Origin: an uncultured Microbacterium sp.
GTDB taxonomy: Bacteria; Actinomycetota; Actinomycetes; Actinomycetales; Microbacteriaceae
Assembly: GCF_900078385.1 (NCBI RefSeq)
Contig: NZ_FLQR01000008.1
Location: forward strand, 1 to 64,000
Direction: 5' to 3'
Length of the DNA: 64,000 nt
The position numbers and the translations under genes were made by a program. A model generated the notes under the pieces. It ran no database searches and had not been told where the DNA came from. It saw nothing but the letters and a program-made list of their open reading frames with translations. This document shows positions 17,805-25,669 of this stretch, piece by piece (positions within the stretch are counted from its first letter, which is position 1; the number at the start of each line of letters is the position of its first letter).

Positions 17805-17866
17805 CGTCGCGCCCGCGACACCGCCGGTCCGCCCGTGGGCGGGTCCGCCGAGAGGTGCGGGAGCGG

Positions 17867-18820
17867 TCAGCGCAGAGTGTCGGCGACCTCACGCAGCGCA
17901 TCCGCCGACCGGCGGAAGAGGCCGAGCTCGCTGGGCGAGAAGGCGGTCGTCCGGATGGGCGCGGCGCCGGTGCGGCTCACCACGGACGGCACCGAGAGCG
18001 CGACGCCGCTCACACCGTGGAAGTCGTCGAGCACCGTGGACACCGGCATGACGGCGTGCTCGTCGTTCAGCACGGCCTCGACGATGCGGGCGCTGGAGAG
18101 GCCGATGGCGTAGTTGGTGGCGCCCTTGCCCTGGATGACCTTGTAGGCGGCGTCGCGCACGTCGACCGCGATCTGGTCGAGTTCGTCGACGGTGAACCTG
18201 GGCTGACCGTCCAGCGGCTCCCAGTCGAGGATCGGGACGGTGCCGATCGTCGCGTGCGACCAGAGCGGGAACTCCGTGTCGCCGTGCTCGCCGACGATGT
18301 AGGCGTGGACGCTCGAGATCGAGACCCCGGCGCGCTGTGCGAGCTTCCACCGCAAGCGCGAGGTGTCGAGCACGGTGCCGGAGGCGAAGATGCGCTCATA
18401 GGGGAGGCCGGTGGCCTCCTGGGAGAGGACGGTCAGGACGTCGCAGGGGTTGGTGACGATGACGTAGGTCGCGTCGGGGGCGACATCGAGGAGTCGCGGC
18501 ATCATCGACTTGAGGATGTTCGCGTTCACGCCCGCCAGTTCGATGCGGGTCTGGCCCGGCTTCTGCTTGGCGCCTGCCGTGATCACGACGACGTGCGAGC
18601 CGGCCGCGACGGAGATGTCGGCACCGCCGATGATGTCGCTGGAGCCGGTGAACTGGGCGCCGTGCGCGAGGTCGAGCACCTCGGCCTCTGTCTTCTCCGC
18701 TGCGATGTCGTATAGCGCGACGTGACGGGCCGACCCGCGGATGAGGGCGGCGTACGCCACGCTCGATCCGACCGCTCCCGCGCCGACGACGGTCAGTTTC
18801 GAGTTCTCGATCACGCTCAT
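17867..18820 (-). CDS. ldh: L-lactate dehydrogenase
   Basis: A 317-residue NAD-dependent enzyme interconverting pyruvate and L-lactate. It has the Rossmann motif VVGAGAVGSSVAYA near residue 10, the active-site loop AGAKQKPGQTR, the LDH/MDH-type VTNPCDVLT segment and the catalytic His in VGEHGDTEF. The Gln in AKQKPGQTR and overall similarity favour lactate over malate. The ATG at 18820 gives a canonical N-terminus (MSVIENSKLTVVGAG). It lies downstream of radA's start on the same strand, with 74 bp between; co-transcription is not evident. Confidence 0.95.
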   Translation of the reverse strand: MSVIENSKLTVVGAGAVGSSVAYAALIRGSARHVALYDIAAEKTEAEVLDLAHGAQFTGSSDIIGGADISVAAGSHVVVITAGAKQKPGQTRIELAGVNANILKSMMPRLLDVAPDATYVIVTNPCDVLTVLSQEATGLPYERIFASGTVLDTSRLRWKLAQRAGVSISSVHAYIVGEHGDTEFPLWSHATIGTVPILDWEPLDGQPRFTVDELDQIAVDVRDAAYKVIQGKGATNYAIGLSSARIVEAVLNDEHAVMPVSTVLDDFHGVSGVALSVPSVVSRTGAAPIRTTAFSPSELGLFRRSADALREVADTLR

Positions 18821-18888
18821 GGGGTTCAGTCTGGCAGGGCGGAGAACGGGCTGCCACCGCGCGGAGCTTCGGCGTCGGGAACCCTGCG

Positions 18889-19488
18889 TCAGAGCAGCAG
18901 GCCGTCGATCACCGCGTCGACCGCCCGTGCGGCGGCAGCGCGCACGGTTGCGGGTGAGTGGGCGCGGAGCGGACCGCGCAACGCCAGCAGCGCGAAGCCG
19001 TGCACCGTCGACCAGCACGGCCACTCGGCGCCGGTGCGCGCCTCGACCGACAGCTCGCCGGCATCCACGAGACCGTCCAGCGCCGCCATGAGGAGCGCGA
19101 GAGGCGGGGGCGGCGAGGACTCCGCGACGGGCTGAGCGGTGAGCTCGGAGAACGCCGCGTCGAACCAACCCGGCTCCTCGAGTGCGAACGCGATGTACCC
19201 GAGCCCCACGGCGCGGAGCCGGCTCCGCGCGACGCTGCCGATCAGGGGCGGGGGCGACTCGAAGGAGTGCATCCGCGCGGCCATCGCCTCCTGCACGCGC
19301 TGTGCGACGCCCGCGAGAAGCTCATCGCGGCTGGCGAAGTGGCGGTAGACGGCGTTGGGGGAGACATCCGCTCGTCGAGCCGCATCCCGTAGCACGACGG
19401 CATCCCGCCCGCCCGCCCGCGCCAGTTCCAGGGCCGCGTCCAGCAGTGCGCGACGGAGATCTCCGTGGTGATAGCCGATGCGGGTCAT
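18889..19488 (-). CDS. TetR/AcrR-family regulator
   Basis: A 199-residue repressor with an N-terminal HTH (VVLRDAARRADVSPNAVYRHFASRDELL, residues about 30-58) and a C-terminal ligand domain of the WHG/TetR_C_33-like type (PGWFDAAFSEL). The start at 19488 has AGAGGGGC upstream. It is divergent from the DUF899 gene, with an 85-bp intergenic region containing a promoter overlapped by an inverted repeat. It probably represses itself and DUF899. The ligand is unknown. Confidence 0.9.
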   Translation of the reverse strand: MTRIGYHHGDLRRALLDAALELARAGGRDAVVLRDAARRADVSPNAVYRHFASRDELLAGVAQRVQEAMAARMHSFESPPPLIGSVARSRLRAVGLGYIAFALEEPGWFDAAFSELTAQPVAESSPPPPLALLMAALDGLVDAGELSVEARTGAEWPCWSTVHGFALLALRGPLRAHSPATVRAAAARAVDAVIDGLLL

Positions 19489-19499
19489 CGGAGCCCCTC

Positions 19500-19534
19500 T
19501 TGACGCGTCGATCCCAATGTGTACGCTGTCAACA
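19500..19534 (+). promoter_or_regulatory. Promoter overlapped by a TetR-type operator
   Basis: TTGACG (19500-19505), a 16-bp spacer and TACGCT (19522-19527) form a promoter reading toward the DUF899 gene. An interrupted inverted repeat TGTnnACnnnGTnnACA (19518-19534) covers the -10, which suits repression by the divergent TetR protein. Confidence 0.6.
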
Positions 19535-19573
19535 TACCGCGGGACAGGGACGTCCGCGCGCAAAGGAGGGCTC

Positions 19574-20272
19574 ATGGCCATCGTCGAAACGCACACTCTT
19601 CCACCGATCGTCGATATCGAGACGTGGCAGCGCGAACTCGCCGATCTGCGCGTACGAGAGAAGGCGGCCACCCGCGAGCTCGATGCGATCGCCGCTCAGC
19701 GGCGGCGACTGCCGATGGTCGAGCTCCCGGAATACACGCTCGTCGGGAAGGATGGGCCGGTTCGCCTCGTGGACGTCTTCGCAGGTCGCTCGCAACTGAT
19801 CACCTACCACCACATGTGGCGCGACGACGCGGAATGGCAGTGCGGAGGATGCACCGGCTACACGTCGCAGTTCACCCGCCTCGACTTCCTCGAGCCGTAC
19901 GACGCCCGGTTCGTCATCGTGACGCAGGGGCGGATCGAAGACGCCCTCGCGTATCGCGAGAAGGTCGGCAACCGCATGGACTGGTACTCCACGGCCGACA
20001 GTCCGTTCGGCTCCGACATGGACGCCCCTCCCGGCGGTGGGTTCGCCGTCAATGTCTTCCTGCGCGACGGGGACAAGGTCTACCGCACGTGGCATACGAA
20101 CGGCCGCGGCACGGAGCAGCTGAGTCACACGTTCCCGTTCCTCGACCTCCTGCCGTGGGGGCGGCAGGAGGAGTGGCAGGACTCGCCGCAGGGGTGGCCA
20201 CAGTCGTCGACCTACGAGCGATGGCTCGACTCGCCCGACATCGCGCGGCTCTACGGGCCGGATGCCGGCTGA
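19574..20272 (+). CDS. DUF899 family thioredoxin-fold protein
   Basis: A 232-residue cytoplasmic protein of the DUF899 family, whose members have a thioredoxin-like fold without a proven activity. Typical features are WQRELADLRVREKAATREL at the start, YHHMWRDDAEWQCGGCTGYT in the centre with a CGGC cysteine pair, and FLDLLPWGRQE near the C-terminus. The ATG at 19574 follows AAAGGAGGG. Position opposite a TetR gene suggests induction by a small molecule or stress. It is the last gene before the tRNA-Ser island insertion site. Confidence 0.88.
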   Translation: MAIVETHTLPPIVDIETWQRELADLRVREKAATRELDAIAAQRRRLPMVELPEYTLVGKDGPVRLVDVFAGRSQLITYHHMWRDDAEWQCGGCTGYTSQFTRLDFLEPYDARFVIVTQGRIEDALAYREKVGNRMDWYSTADSPFGSDMDAPPGGGFAVNVFLRDGDKVYRTWHTNGRGTEQLSHTFPFLDLLPWGRQEEWQDSPQGWPQSSTYERWLDSPDIARLYGPDAG

Positions 20273-20319
20273 GTCGACGCGGTTCGCGGCATCCCCCGGC
20301 GTGTCGTAAGCTATACGGC

Positions 20320-20410
20320 GGTGACGTGTCCGAGCGGCCGAAGGTGCAACTCTCGAAAAGTTGTGTAGGGTAACCCCCTACCGTGGGTTCAAATCCCACC
20401 GTCACCGCCA
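20320..20410 (+). tRNA. tRNA-Ser (anticodon CGA)
   Basis: A class II tRNA. The acceptor stem GGTGACG pairs with CGTCACC. The anticodon arm CAACT-CTCGAAA-AGTTG gives anticodon CGA (reads UCG). A long variable arm is present (TAGGG/CCCTA). The T arm is GTGGG-TTCAAAT-CCCAC, then discriminator G and encoded CCA. The last 28 bases (20383-20410) are repeated at 42694-42721 and 23 of them at 46536-46558, marking this gene as an integration site. Confidence 0.97.
20383..20410 (+). repeat. Left attachment site (28-bp repeat inside the tRNA)
   Basis: Begins GTGGGTTCAAATCCCACC and ends at the encoded CCA. Identical over 28 bases to 42694-42721, and over 23 bases to 46536-46558. Integration here keeps the tRNA intact. 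Confidence 0.85.
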
Positions 20411-20415
20411 CTGAA

Positions 20416-20452
20416 GCCCACTCAAACTGATCAGTCTGATCGACTTGAGTGG
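20416..20452 (+). terminator. Terminator after tRNA-Ser, supplied by the island
   Basis: CCCACTCAA and TTGAGTGGG form a 9-bp stem with a partly self-complementary GATCAG-containing loop, followed by TTTCGTTCT. It starts within ten bases of the tRNA CCA and lies on the island side of the attachment site. Confidence 0.75.
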
Positions 20453-20480
20453 GTTTCGTTCTATTTGGATGTAGCTCGGA

Positions 20481-20499
20481 TGTTGCCATTTTGTTGCCG
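20481..20499 (-). repeat. TGGCAACA pair, candidate integrase arm sites (left end)
   Basis: Read on the minus strand: a GGCAACA copy, three bases, then TGGCAACA, with an 11-bp period. The same arrangement is found on the plus strand at 42572-42590 near the right end, so the two ends carry the motif in opposite orientation, each pointing outward. Confidence 0.45.
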
Positions 20500-20611
20500 C
20501 GCGACCAGGGGTTCTTCGACCTGAGCGACACCTGCGCCTCGATTGGGCCACCCGGGACCGGCGTTGACCGCTTGGGCGATCCGCCCCCGCTCCCGTGATT
20601 CAGCGGATTCG

Positions 20612-20630
20612 TGGCAACGGAGTGGCAACA
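20612..20630 (+). repeat. Second TGGCAAC pair near the left end
   Basis: TGGCAACG and TGGCAACA, 11 bp apart, on the plus strand 202 bp beyond the tRNA end and inverted relative to the 20481-20499 pair. Confidence 0.4.
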
Positions 20631-21122
20631 AGCACCGGACCGTCGGGCTCAGGGACTCCGGCGTCTTCGGGGAAAGCGTCGAACATGCTGACGGTGGGGA
20701 TGATGCCCACGGTCGTCCCAGCGTCGCAGGTCATTGGTGGCACCGTGCGGTGAGCGCGCTGCGGGCACGACCTACCCACCGCGAGCGCCACCGGTCACGC
20801 GAGCCGGTCCGCTTCGCCCGCCGCCGATCATCTCTTTCGAGATCGTCGCCGGTGGCGGGTTCTTGTAGATCGTCGCCGGTCGCGTGCGCCGGTGAAAACG
20901 TACACATCGCTCAGTCCTAGAGAAGTGTTCGGGGCATTCCACGATCGGCAGAAGGTTGGCCGCCTTCAGTCGAGCCGCCCCGCACCGCGGAGGGATTTGC
21001 CGCTCCTGCGTGATGACCCGCACAAGATCCCCACATGTGGTGATGCCTAGTCCCCACCTTGATTCATACGTTGCTCAATCAAGAGCACCGCCCGGAACCA
21101 CAACACATCTTGGAGAGCCACC

Positions 21123-22184
21123 ATGAAAGCTGCTGTCTACCGCCGATTCGGCGGACCCGATGTCGTCCACATCGAGCACATCGCCGACCTCGAACCGAAG
21201 CCCGACGAACTCCTCATCCGCGTCCACGCCTCCACCGTGAGTGCCGCCGACTATCGCTCCCGCTCCCGGGACATCCCCGCCGGGCTCGCACTGCCGAGCT
21301 CTCTGGTGCTGGGGTTCTTCCGGCCCCGGCGGCCCGTGCTCGGAATGGAGGCCGCCGGCATCGTCGAGAAGACCGGCGACGACGTTCACGGGTTCGCACC
21401 GGGCGACGAGGTGGCGGCAATGCTCGGCAGCCGCTTCGGCGGCCACGCCGAGTACGCACTCGTCAAGGCCACCGACGCGGTGGTCCACAAGCCCCGCGGC
21501 CTCGGGTTCGACGAGGCAGCCAGCCTCATCTTCGGCGGCATCACAGCCCAGGCGTACCTCAACCAGACGACGGTTCAGGCCGGCACCTCGATCCTCGTCA
21601 ACGGAGCGTCGGGCGCGGTCGGTTCCGCGTTCGTGCAGATCGCCAGCGCGGTGGGCGCTCACGTGACAGCCGTCTGCAGTGAACCGAACCATGCGTTGGT
21701 GACGGACCTCGGCGCGCAGCGCACCATCGACTACCGCAGTCACGACTTCACCGCCGACGGAACCAACTACGACGTGATCGTCGACTGCGTCGGCAACGCG
21801 CCCGTCAGCAGGGTGGCACGCTCCGTGCGCCCCGGTGGCGCGGTGCTCCTGGTCGCCGCCGACCTGCGCTCGCTCCTCAACGCCAAGCGCGACGCCCGAC
21901 GACACGGCATCACGGTCGTTACAGGCCCCGGCTCCTACCGGGCTGCCGACCTGCAGCACGTCATGTACCTCGCCGAGGTCGGAGACATCCGGCCCGTCAT
22001 CGACCGCTCGTATCCCTTGGACGACATTGCCCAGGCGCACCGGTTTGTGGACACAGGCCGCAAGCGCGGAAGCGTCGTGATCAACATCGCCGAAGCGACC
22101 GAAACCGCCTCGGCTACCGCAGCGACCGACCGCCTCGCAGCACCTACTTATCCCGCCACATCATCCGAAAGGCACACCTCATGA
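21123..22184 (+). CDS. Quinone-oxidoreductase-like MDR protein (NAD(P)-dependent)
   Basis: A 353-residue medium-chain dehydrogenase/reductase of the zinc-independent quinone oxidoreductase type. It has the GroES-like N-terminal half (MKAAVYRRFGGPDVVHIEHI, PGDEVAAML near residue 95) and a nucleotide-binding motif NGASGAVGSAFVQIA near 160. The structural zinc cysteines of true alcohol dehydrogenases are absent. The start follows GGAGAG. It overlaps the DUF805 gene by 4 bp (ATGA), which in turn overlaps the ABC genes, so it is first in a four-gene translationally coupled operon. The C-terminal 30 residues are a low-complexity tail. Substrate unknown. Confidence 0.92.
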   Translation: MKAAVYRRFGGPDVVHIEHIADLEPKPDELLIRVHASTVSAADYRSRSRDIPAGLALPSSLVLGFFRPRRPVLGMEAAGIVEKTGDDVHGFAPGDEVAAMLGSRFGGHAEYALVKATDAVVHKPRGLGFDEAASLIFGGITAQAYLNQTTVQAGTSILVNGASGAVGSAFVQIASAVGAHVTAVCSEPNHALVTDLGAQRTIDYRSHDFTADGTNYDVIVDCVGNAPVSRVARSVRPGGAVLLVAADLRSLLNAKRDARRHGITVVTGPGSYRAADLQHVMYLAEVGDIRPVIDRSYPLDDIAQAHRFVDTGRKRGSVVINIAEATETASATAATDRLAAPTYPATSSERHTS

Positions 22185-22570
22185 CGTTCCCGCAATCCAT
22201 CCGTCACGGCTTCCACCGCTACGCCGACTTCTCCGGCACCGCGAGCCGGTCGGAGTTCTGGTGGTGGATCCTCTTCACCGTGCTCGTCGCCGCCGCTCTC
22301 GCCGCCCTCCCCGTGCCGACATTTCCTCCCGTGGACGGCACGACCTTCAGCGCGCCGACGCTCACTCCCGTCTGGCAGCTCGCTGTCCTGCTGCCCACGC
22401 TTGCCGTGACCGTCCGGCGCCTCCGGGACTCCGGCTCCAGTTGGGGACACATCTTCTGGGTCTTCTTTCCCGTAGTCGGGGCGATCGTGCTGGCCGTGCT
22501 GTGCTCGCAGCCGTCCACGACCCGCCTCACCGCGCCGGTGTCCGTCACCCCTGCGGAGGTCCTCCGATGA
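22181..22570 (+). CDS. DUF805 family membrane protein
   Basis: A 129-residue integral membrane protein. The DUF805 hallmark is clear: FHRYADFSGTASRSEFWWWILF, followed by hydrophobic spans around residues 25-45 and 62-82 and near 95-110, with TVRRLRDSGSSWGH in the loop. Function of the family is unknown. It overlaps the preceding and following genes by 4 bp each, so it is made together with the oxidoreductase and the MacB-like exporter. Confidence 0.9.
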   Translation: MTFPQSIRHGFHRYADFSGTASRSEFWWWILFTVLVAAALAALPVPTFPPVDGTTFSAPTLTPVWQLAVLLPTLAVTVRRLRDSGSSWGHIFWVFFPVVGAIVLAVLCSQPSTTRLTAPVSVTPAEVLR

Positions 22571-23280
22571 GCGCCGAAAGCACCGCCGCGCTTCTGGACG
22601 TCCATGACCTCCGCCGTTCCTACGGGCGAGGTGCCAACCGGTTCGACGCGCTGAAGGGCGTGTCCTTCCAGGTCGCGCACGGGGAATCCGTCGCGATCGT
22701 CGGGAAGAGCGGATCCGGCAAGTCCACGCTGATGCACCTGCTGGCGCTCCTCGATCAACCCGACCACGGAACGTTGCGTGTCGGGGGAGTGGACGTCGCA
22801 AACCTCAGCTCCCGGCAGATCAGCCGATTCCGCAACGAGACTTTCGGGTTCGTGTTCCAGCAGTTCTTCCTCAATCCGAACGCCAGCGTCCTGGAGAACG
22901 TCATCCTGCCGTTGAAGATCGCCGGCGTGGGACGTCGCGAGCGGCAAGTACGGGGAATGGCGGTGCTGGACCAGCTGGAGATGGCCGACAAAGCCAAGAA
23001 CAAGGCCGTCAGCCTCTCGGGTGGTCAGAAGCAGCGTGCCGTGATCGCCCGCGCGCTCGTGAACAACCCCCAGCTCATTTTTGCGGACGAGCCGACCGGC
23101 AACCTCGACACCGTGACCGGCCGCCTGGTCGAAGACATCCTCTTCCGGTTGAACAAAGACAGCGGCATCACCCTCGTCGTGGTGACGCACGACACCGAAC
23201 TCGCTGCGCGCTGCGACCGCCAGATCCACATCAGCGATGGCAGAGAAGTACTTCCCGAACTGATCGGAGCATTCGCATGA
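22567..23280 (+). CDS. ABC transporter ATP-binding protein (MacB/LolD type)
   Basis: A 237-residue ATPase. It has Walker A GKSGSGKST (near residue 47), Q-loop FVFQQFFL, signature LSGGQKQRAV (near 145) and Walker B LIFADEPTGNLD. The sequence class is that of exporters paired with FtsX/MacB permeases, which use ATP to drive substrate extrusion or extracytoplasmic mechanotransmission. ATG at 22567 overlaps the DUF805 stop. The permease follows with a 4-bp overlap. Confidence 0.95.
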   Translation: MSAESTAALLDVHDLRRSYGRGANRFDALKGVSFQVAHGESVAIVGKSGSGKSTLMHLLALLDQPDHGTLRVGGVDVANLSSRQISRFRNETFGFVFQQFFLNPNASVLENVILPLKIAGVGRRERQVRGMAVLDQLEMADKAKNKAVSLSGGQKQRAVIARALVNNPQLIFADEPTGNLDTVTGRLVEDILFRLNKDSGITLVVVTHDTELAARCDRQIHISDGREVLPELIGAFA

Positions 23281-24563
23281 ACATCTCTGACCTGCTTACC
23301 ACCGCGGTCGGCAACACCCTGCGCAGCAAGGCGCGGACCACTTTCACCGTACTTGCCATCTTCATCGGCGCGTTCACGCTGACCATCACCAGCGCGATCG
23401 GCACGGGCGTCTCCGACTACATCGACAACCAGATCGGCGCGTTCGGCGCCAAGGACATCCTCACAATCACCAAGACGAGTGGGGAGGCTGAGCAGCAGGA
23501 AGGGCCAGCCGAATACGACCCGGATGCCGCGATCGTCGGCGCCGATCTTGCCCAGTTCGAGACCGAGCCCCTGACCGATCAGGATCTCGACGCCATCCGA
23601 AGCGTCGAAGGCATTCTCGATTTGAGCAGCGTGCGACAGGTCAATCCCCGCTACATCGAGTACGACCACCGCGGCAAGTACATGCTCGACGTGAACGCCT
23701 CGGCCAATCTCACCACCCCCGACCTGGCGGCGGGCGCCCAACTGGACAACACGGGCGCCGATCCCCAGATCCTGCTGGTCAGCTCCTACGTCCACGCCCT
23801 GGGATACGGGGATGCGGACCGTGCCGTGGGAACGACCGTGCGGATCGGGATAGCCGACTACACCGGAGAGCTGCACGAAGTCGTCGCCACGGTCGCAGGT
23901 GTGCAGAACGAGACGATCCTCGCCTCCGGGGCCGCACTCAACGACGCCCTCGTCGAACAACTGCACGCTATCCAGAGCATCGGTCAGCCGGCCGCGACGT
24001 CTGAGCAGTCCGTCGTCGCCATCGCGCATTTCAGCCCGGACGCGACCGAAGCTCAGATCGACGCGATCCAAGCAGCCCTCGCGGACCAAGGGTTCGAGGC
24101 AGCCACAGTATCGGACCAGATCGGAGTGATCCAGACGGTGGTGGACGGCATCATCGCGGTGCTGAACTCCTTCGCCGTCATCGCGCTCATCGCCGCCGGA
24201 TTCGGCATCGTCAACACCCTCCTCATGAGCGTGCAGGAACGCACTCGCGAAATCGGGCTGATGAAGGCGATGGGAATGCGAGGCAGAAGCATATACGCAC
24301 TGTTCAGCACGGAGGCGGTCTTCATCGGCTTCCTCGGCAGTGTCCTCGGCGCGGCAGCTGCCATCGGGATCGGCACCGTAGCGAACGGCCTCATCGTCGA
24401 CAGGTTCCTCACCGATCTCGAAGGCTTGCAGGTGCTGCGCTTCGAAGTCGTGCCGGTCGCGTCGATCCTGCTAACTGTGATGCTCATCGCGTTCCTCGCC
24501 GGCACCCTGCCGGCTCGGCGGGCAGCCCGTCAGAACCCGATCGACGCACTCCGTTACGAGTGA
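23277..24563 (+). CDS. ABC transporter permease (MacB/FtsX type)
   Basis: A 428-residue permease with the MacB topology: one N-terminal transmembrane helix (FTVLAIFIGAFTLTITSAIG), a large extracytoplasmic MacB_PCD-like domain (about residues 45-275) and three C-terminal helices starting near residue 283. The conserved MSVQERTREIGLMKAMGM segment precedes the last helices. The outer domain is Asp/Glu-rich. It works with the ATPase at 22567. The substrate could be a lipid, peptide or antibiotic; nothing in the sequence decides this. Confidence 0.93.
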   Translation: MNISDLLTTAVGNTLRSKARTTFTVLAIFIGAFTLTITSAIGTGVSDYIDNQIGAFGAKDILTITKTSGEAEQQEGPAEYDPDAAIVGADLAQFETEPLTDQDLDAIRSVEGILDLSSVRQVNPRYIEYDHRGKYMLDVNASANLTTPDLAAGAQLDNTGADPQILLVSSYVHALGYGDADRAVGTTVRIGIADYTGELHEVVATVAGVQNETILASGAALNDALVEQLHAIQSIGQPAATSEQSVVAIAHFSPDATEAQIDAIQAALADQGFEAATVSDQIGVIQTVVDGIIAVLNSFAVIALIAAGFGIVNTLLMSVQERTREIGLMKAMGMRGRSIYALFSTEAVFIGFLGSVLGAAAAIGIGTVANGLIVDRFLTDLEGLQVLRFEVVPVASILLTVMLIAFLAGTLPARRAARQNPIDALRYE

Positions 24564-24678
24564 GCGGCCGGATCACCATGACGATCACCACAACTGTGGA
24601 TGCCGCCTCACCACATGGCTGCGTAGCTTGCAGTCACCGACCCGCACATGATGCGGACCACGCCGACCAGGAGCAGAG

Positions 24679-25374
24679 ATGAACCTCGAGACTTCACACG
24701 CGACGCCTCCCGTCCGGCCCGTGCGGAAGCGCCGTGCCGGCTGGCTGCTTCCGGCCGGGCTGATTGTGTTCGGGCTCATCCCCATCCTCGCCAACGCGCT
24801 CCGACGAGTCGCCCTCGCCGTCGCCCCAGACGGTTCGTCCTCCGGCGGCGACGGCGGGATGACTCTTCCGGTCATTCTGCACGTCGTCGGCGCGACCGTC
24901 TTCGTCGTCCTTGGCGCCCTCCAGTTCTCGGGAGGTCTCCGGAGACGCCGGCCGTCCTGGCACCGGATCGCCGGCCGAGTGGCGATTCTGGCGGCCCTTC
25001 TCGCGGCAGCCTCGGGAGTCTGGCTGGCATTCGCCACGCTGGCGGAGTCCTCTCCGCTGCTGTTCCTCTTCCGGCTTCTGGCGGCGGCCGGCATGGCGAT
25101 GTTCATCATCCTCGGATTCCGTGCCATTCGGCAGCGCCGGCTCCCGCAGCACCAAGCGTGGATGATCCGCGCCTTCGCCATCGGTCTCGGCGCCGCCACC
25201 CAGGTGTTCGCCCTCGGCTTCGGCGAGGCGATCTTCGGCAGGAGCGAGCTGAGCATCGCCTTACTGAACGGAGCGGGCTGGGCGATCAATCTCGCGGTAG
25301 CCGAGTGGCTGATCCGCCGCACGCTCCGACGCGCAGCCCGCCGGACCGCCGACCGAACCGCGGTGCGCGCATGA
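24679..25374 (+). CDS. DUF2306 family membrane protein
   Basis: A 231-residue protein with about six transmembrane helices, starting at WLLPAGLIVFGLIPILANAL. DUF2306 features are visible: LPVILHVVGATVFVVLGALQ near residue 58, RRRPSWHRIAGR near 93 and LPQHQAWMIRAFA near 155. The family is of unknown function. The 115-bp gap before it suggests its own promoter. Its stop overlaps the next small gene (ATGA). Confidence 0.9.
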   Translation: MNLETSHATPPVRPVRKRRAGWLLPAGLIVFGLIPILANALRRVALAVAPDGSSSGGDGGMTLPVILHVVGATVFVVLGALQFSGGLRRRRPSWHRIAGRVAILAALLAAASGVWLAFATLAESSPLLFLFRLLAAAGMAMFIILGFRAIRQRRLPQHQAWMIRAFAIGLGAATQVFALGFGEAIFGRSELSIALLNGAGWAINLAVAEWLIRRTLRRAARRTADRTAVRA

Positions 25375-25661
25375 CTCCGGCAACTGCTCGCGACGAACCC
25401 GACTGCTACGAACTGCGTGTCGACCGGCACCTGGATGGTCGCTGGGCCGAATGGTTCGGCGGCCTGACGATGACTCGCGAGCCTGACGGGACGACCACCA
25501 TCCGAGGTCCTGTCGCCGACCAGGCCGCGCTGCACGGCATCCTGATCAAGATCCGCGATCTCGGGATGGTCCTCCTTGCGGTGCGGCGGATTGACGTGGC
25601 ACCACTAGGCGGTACGCACAACGCAGCACCAGCGGCCACAGGCGCCGATTCAGACGACTGA
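25371..25661 (+). CDS. Small conserved actinobacterial protein
   Basis: A 96-residue soluble protein with the pattern CYELRVDRHLDGRWAEWF, GLTMTREPDGTTTIRGPV and LHGILIKIRDLGMVLL. Proteins of this kind occur widely in actinobacteria next to DUF2306 and LuxR-type genes, as here. No catalytic motif is apparent. The start overlaps the DUF2306 stop by 4 bp. It is convergent with the large kinase/LuxR gene, whose stop is eight bases beyond. Confidence 0.85.
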   Translation: MTPATARDEPDCYELRVDRHLDGRWAEWFGGLTMTREPDGTTTIRGPVADQAALHGILIKIRDLGMVLLAVRRIDVAPLGGTHNAAPAATGADSDD

Positions 25662-25669
25662 CGGCGATC

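Larger units (their letters stand above)
20411..21122. other. Left end of the island, no gene seen
   Basis: About 710 bp with no convincing coding region and no integrase remnant. It holds the tRNA terminator, two pairs of TGGCAACA-like repeats (20481-20499 and 20612-20630), and a 14-bp direct repeat AGATCGTCGCCGGT (20840-20853 and 20867-20880). The short open frames here lack ribosome-binding sites and recognisable domains. Confidence 0.6.

Noticed and set aside
17829..17842. CCGCCC-GT-GGGCGG as a terminator between ldh and radA
   Set aside because: The loop would be only two bases and both arms are simple GC runs that are frequent here by chance.
20411..21122. Search for an integrase or its remnant at the left end of the island
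   Set aside because: No frame on either strand shows the tyrosine-recombinase R-H-R-Y pattern or a serine-recombinase N-terminus. The open frames seen are short and featureless.
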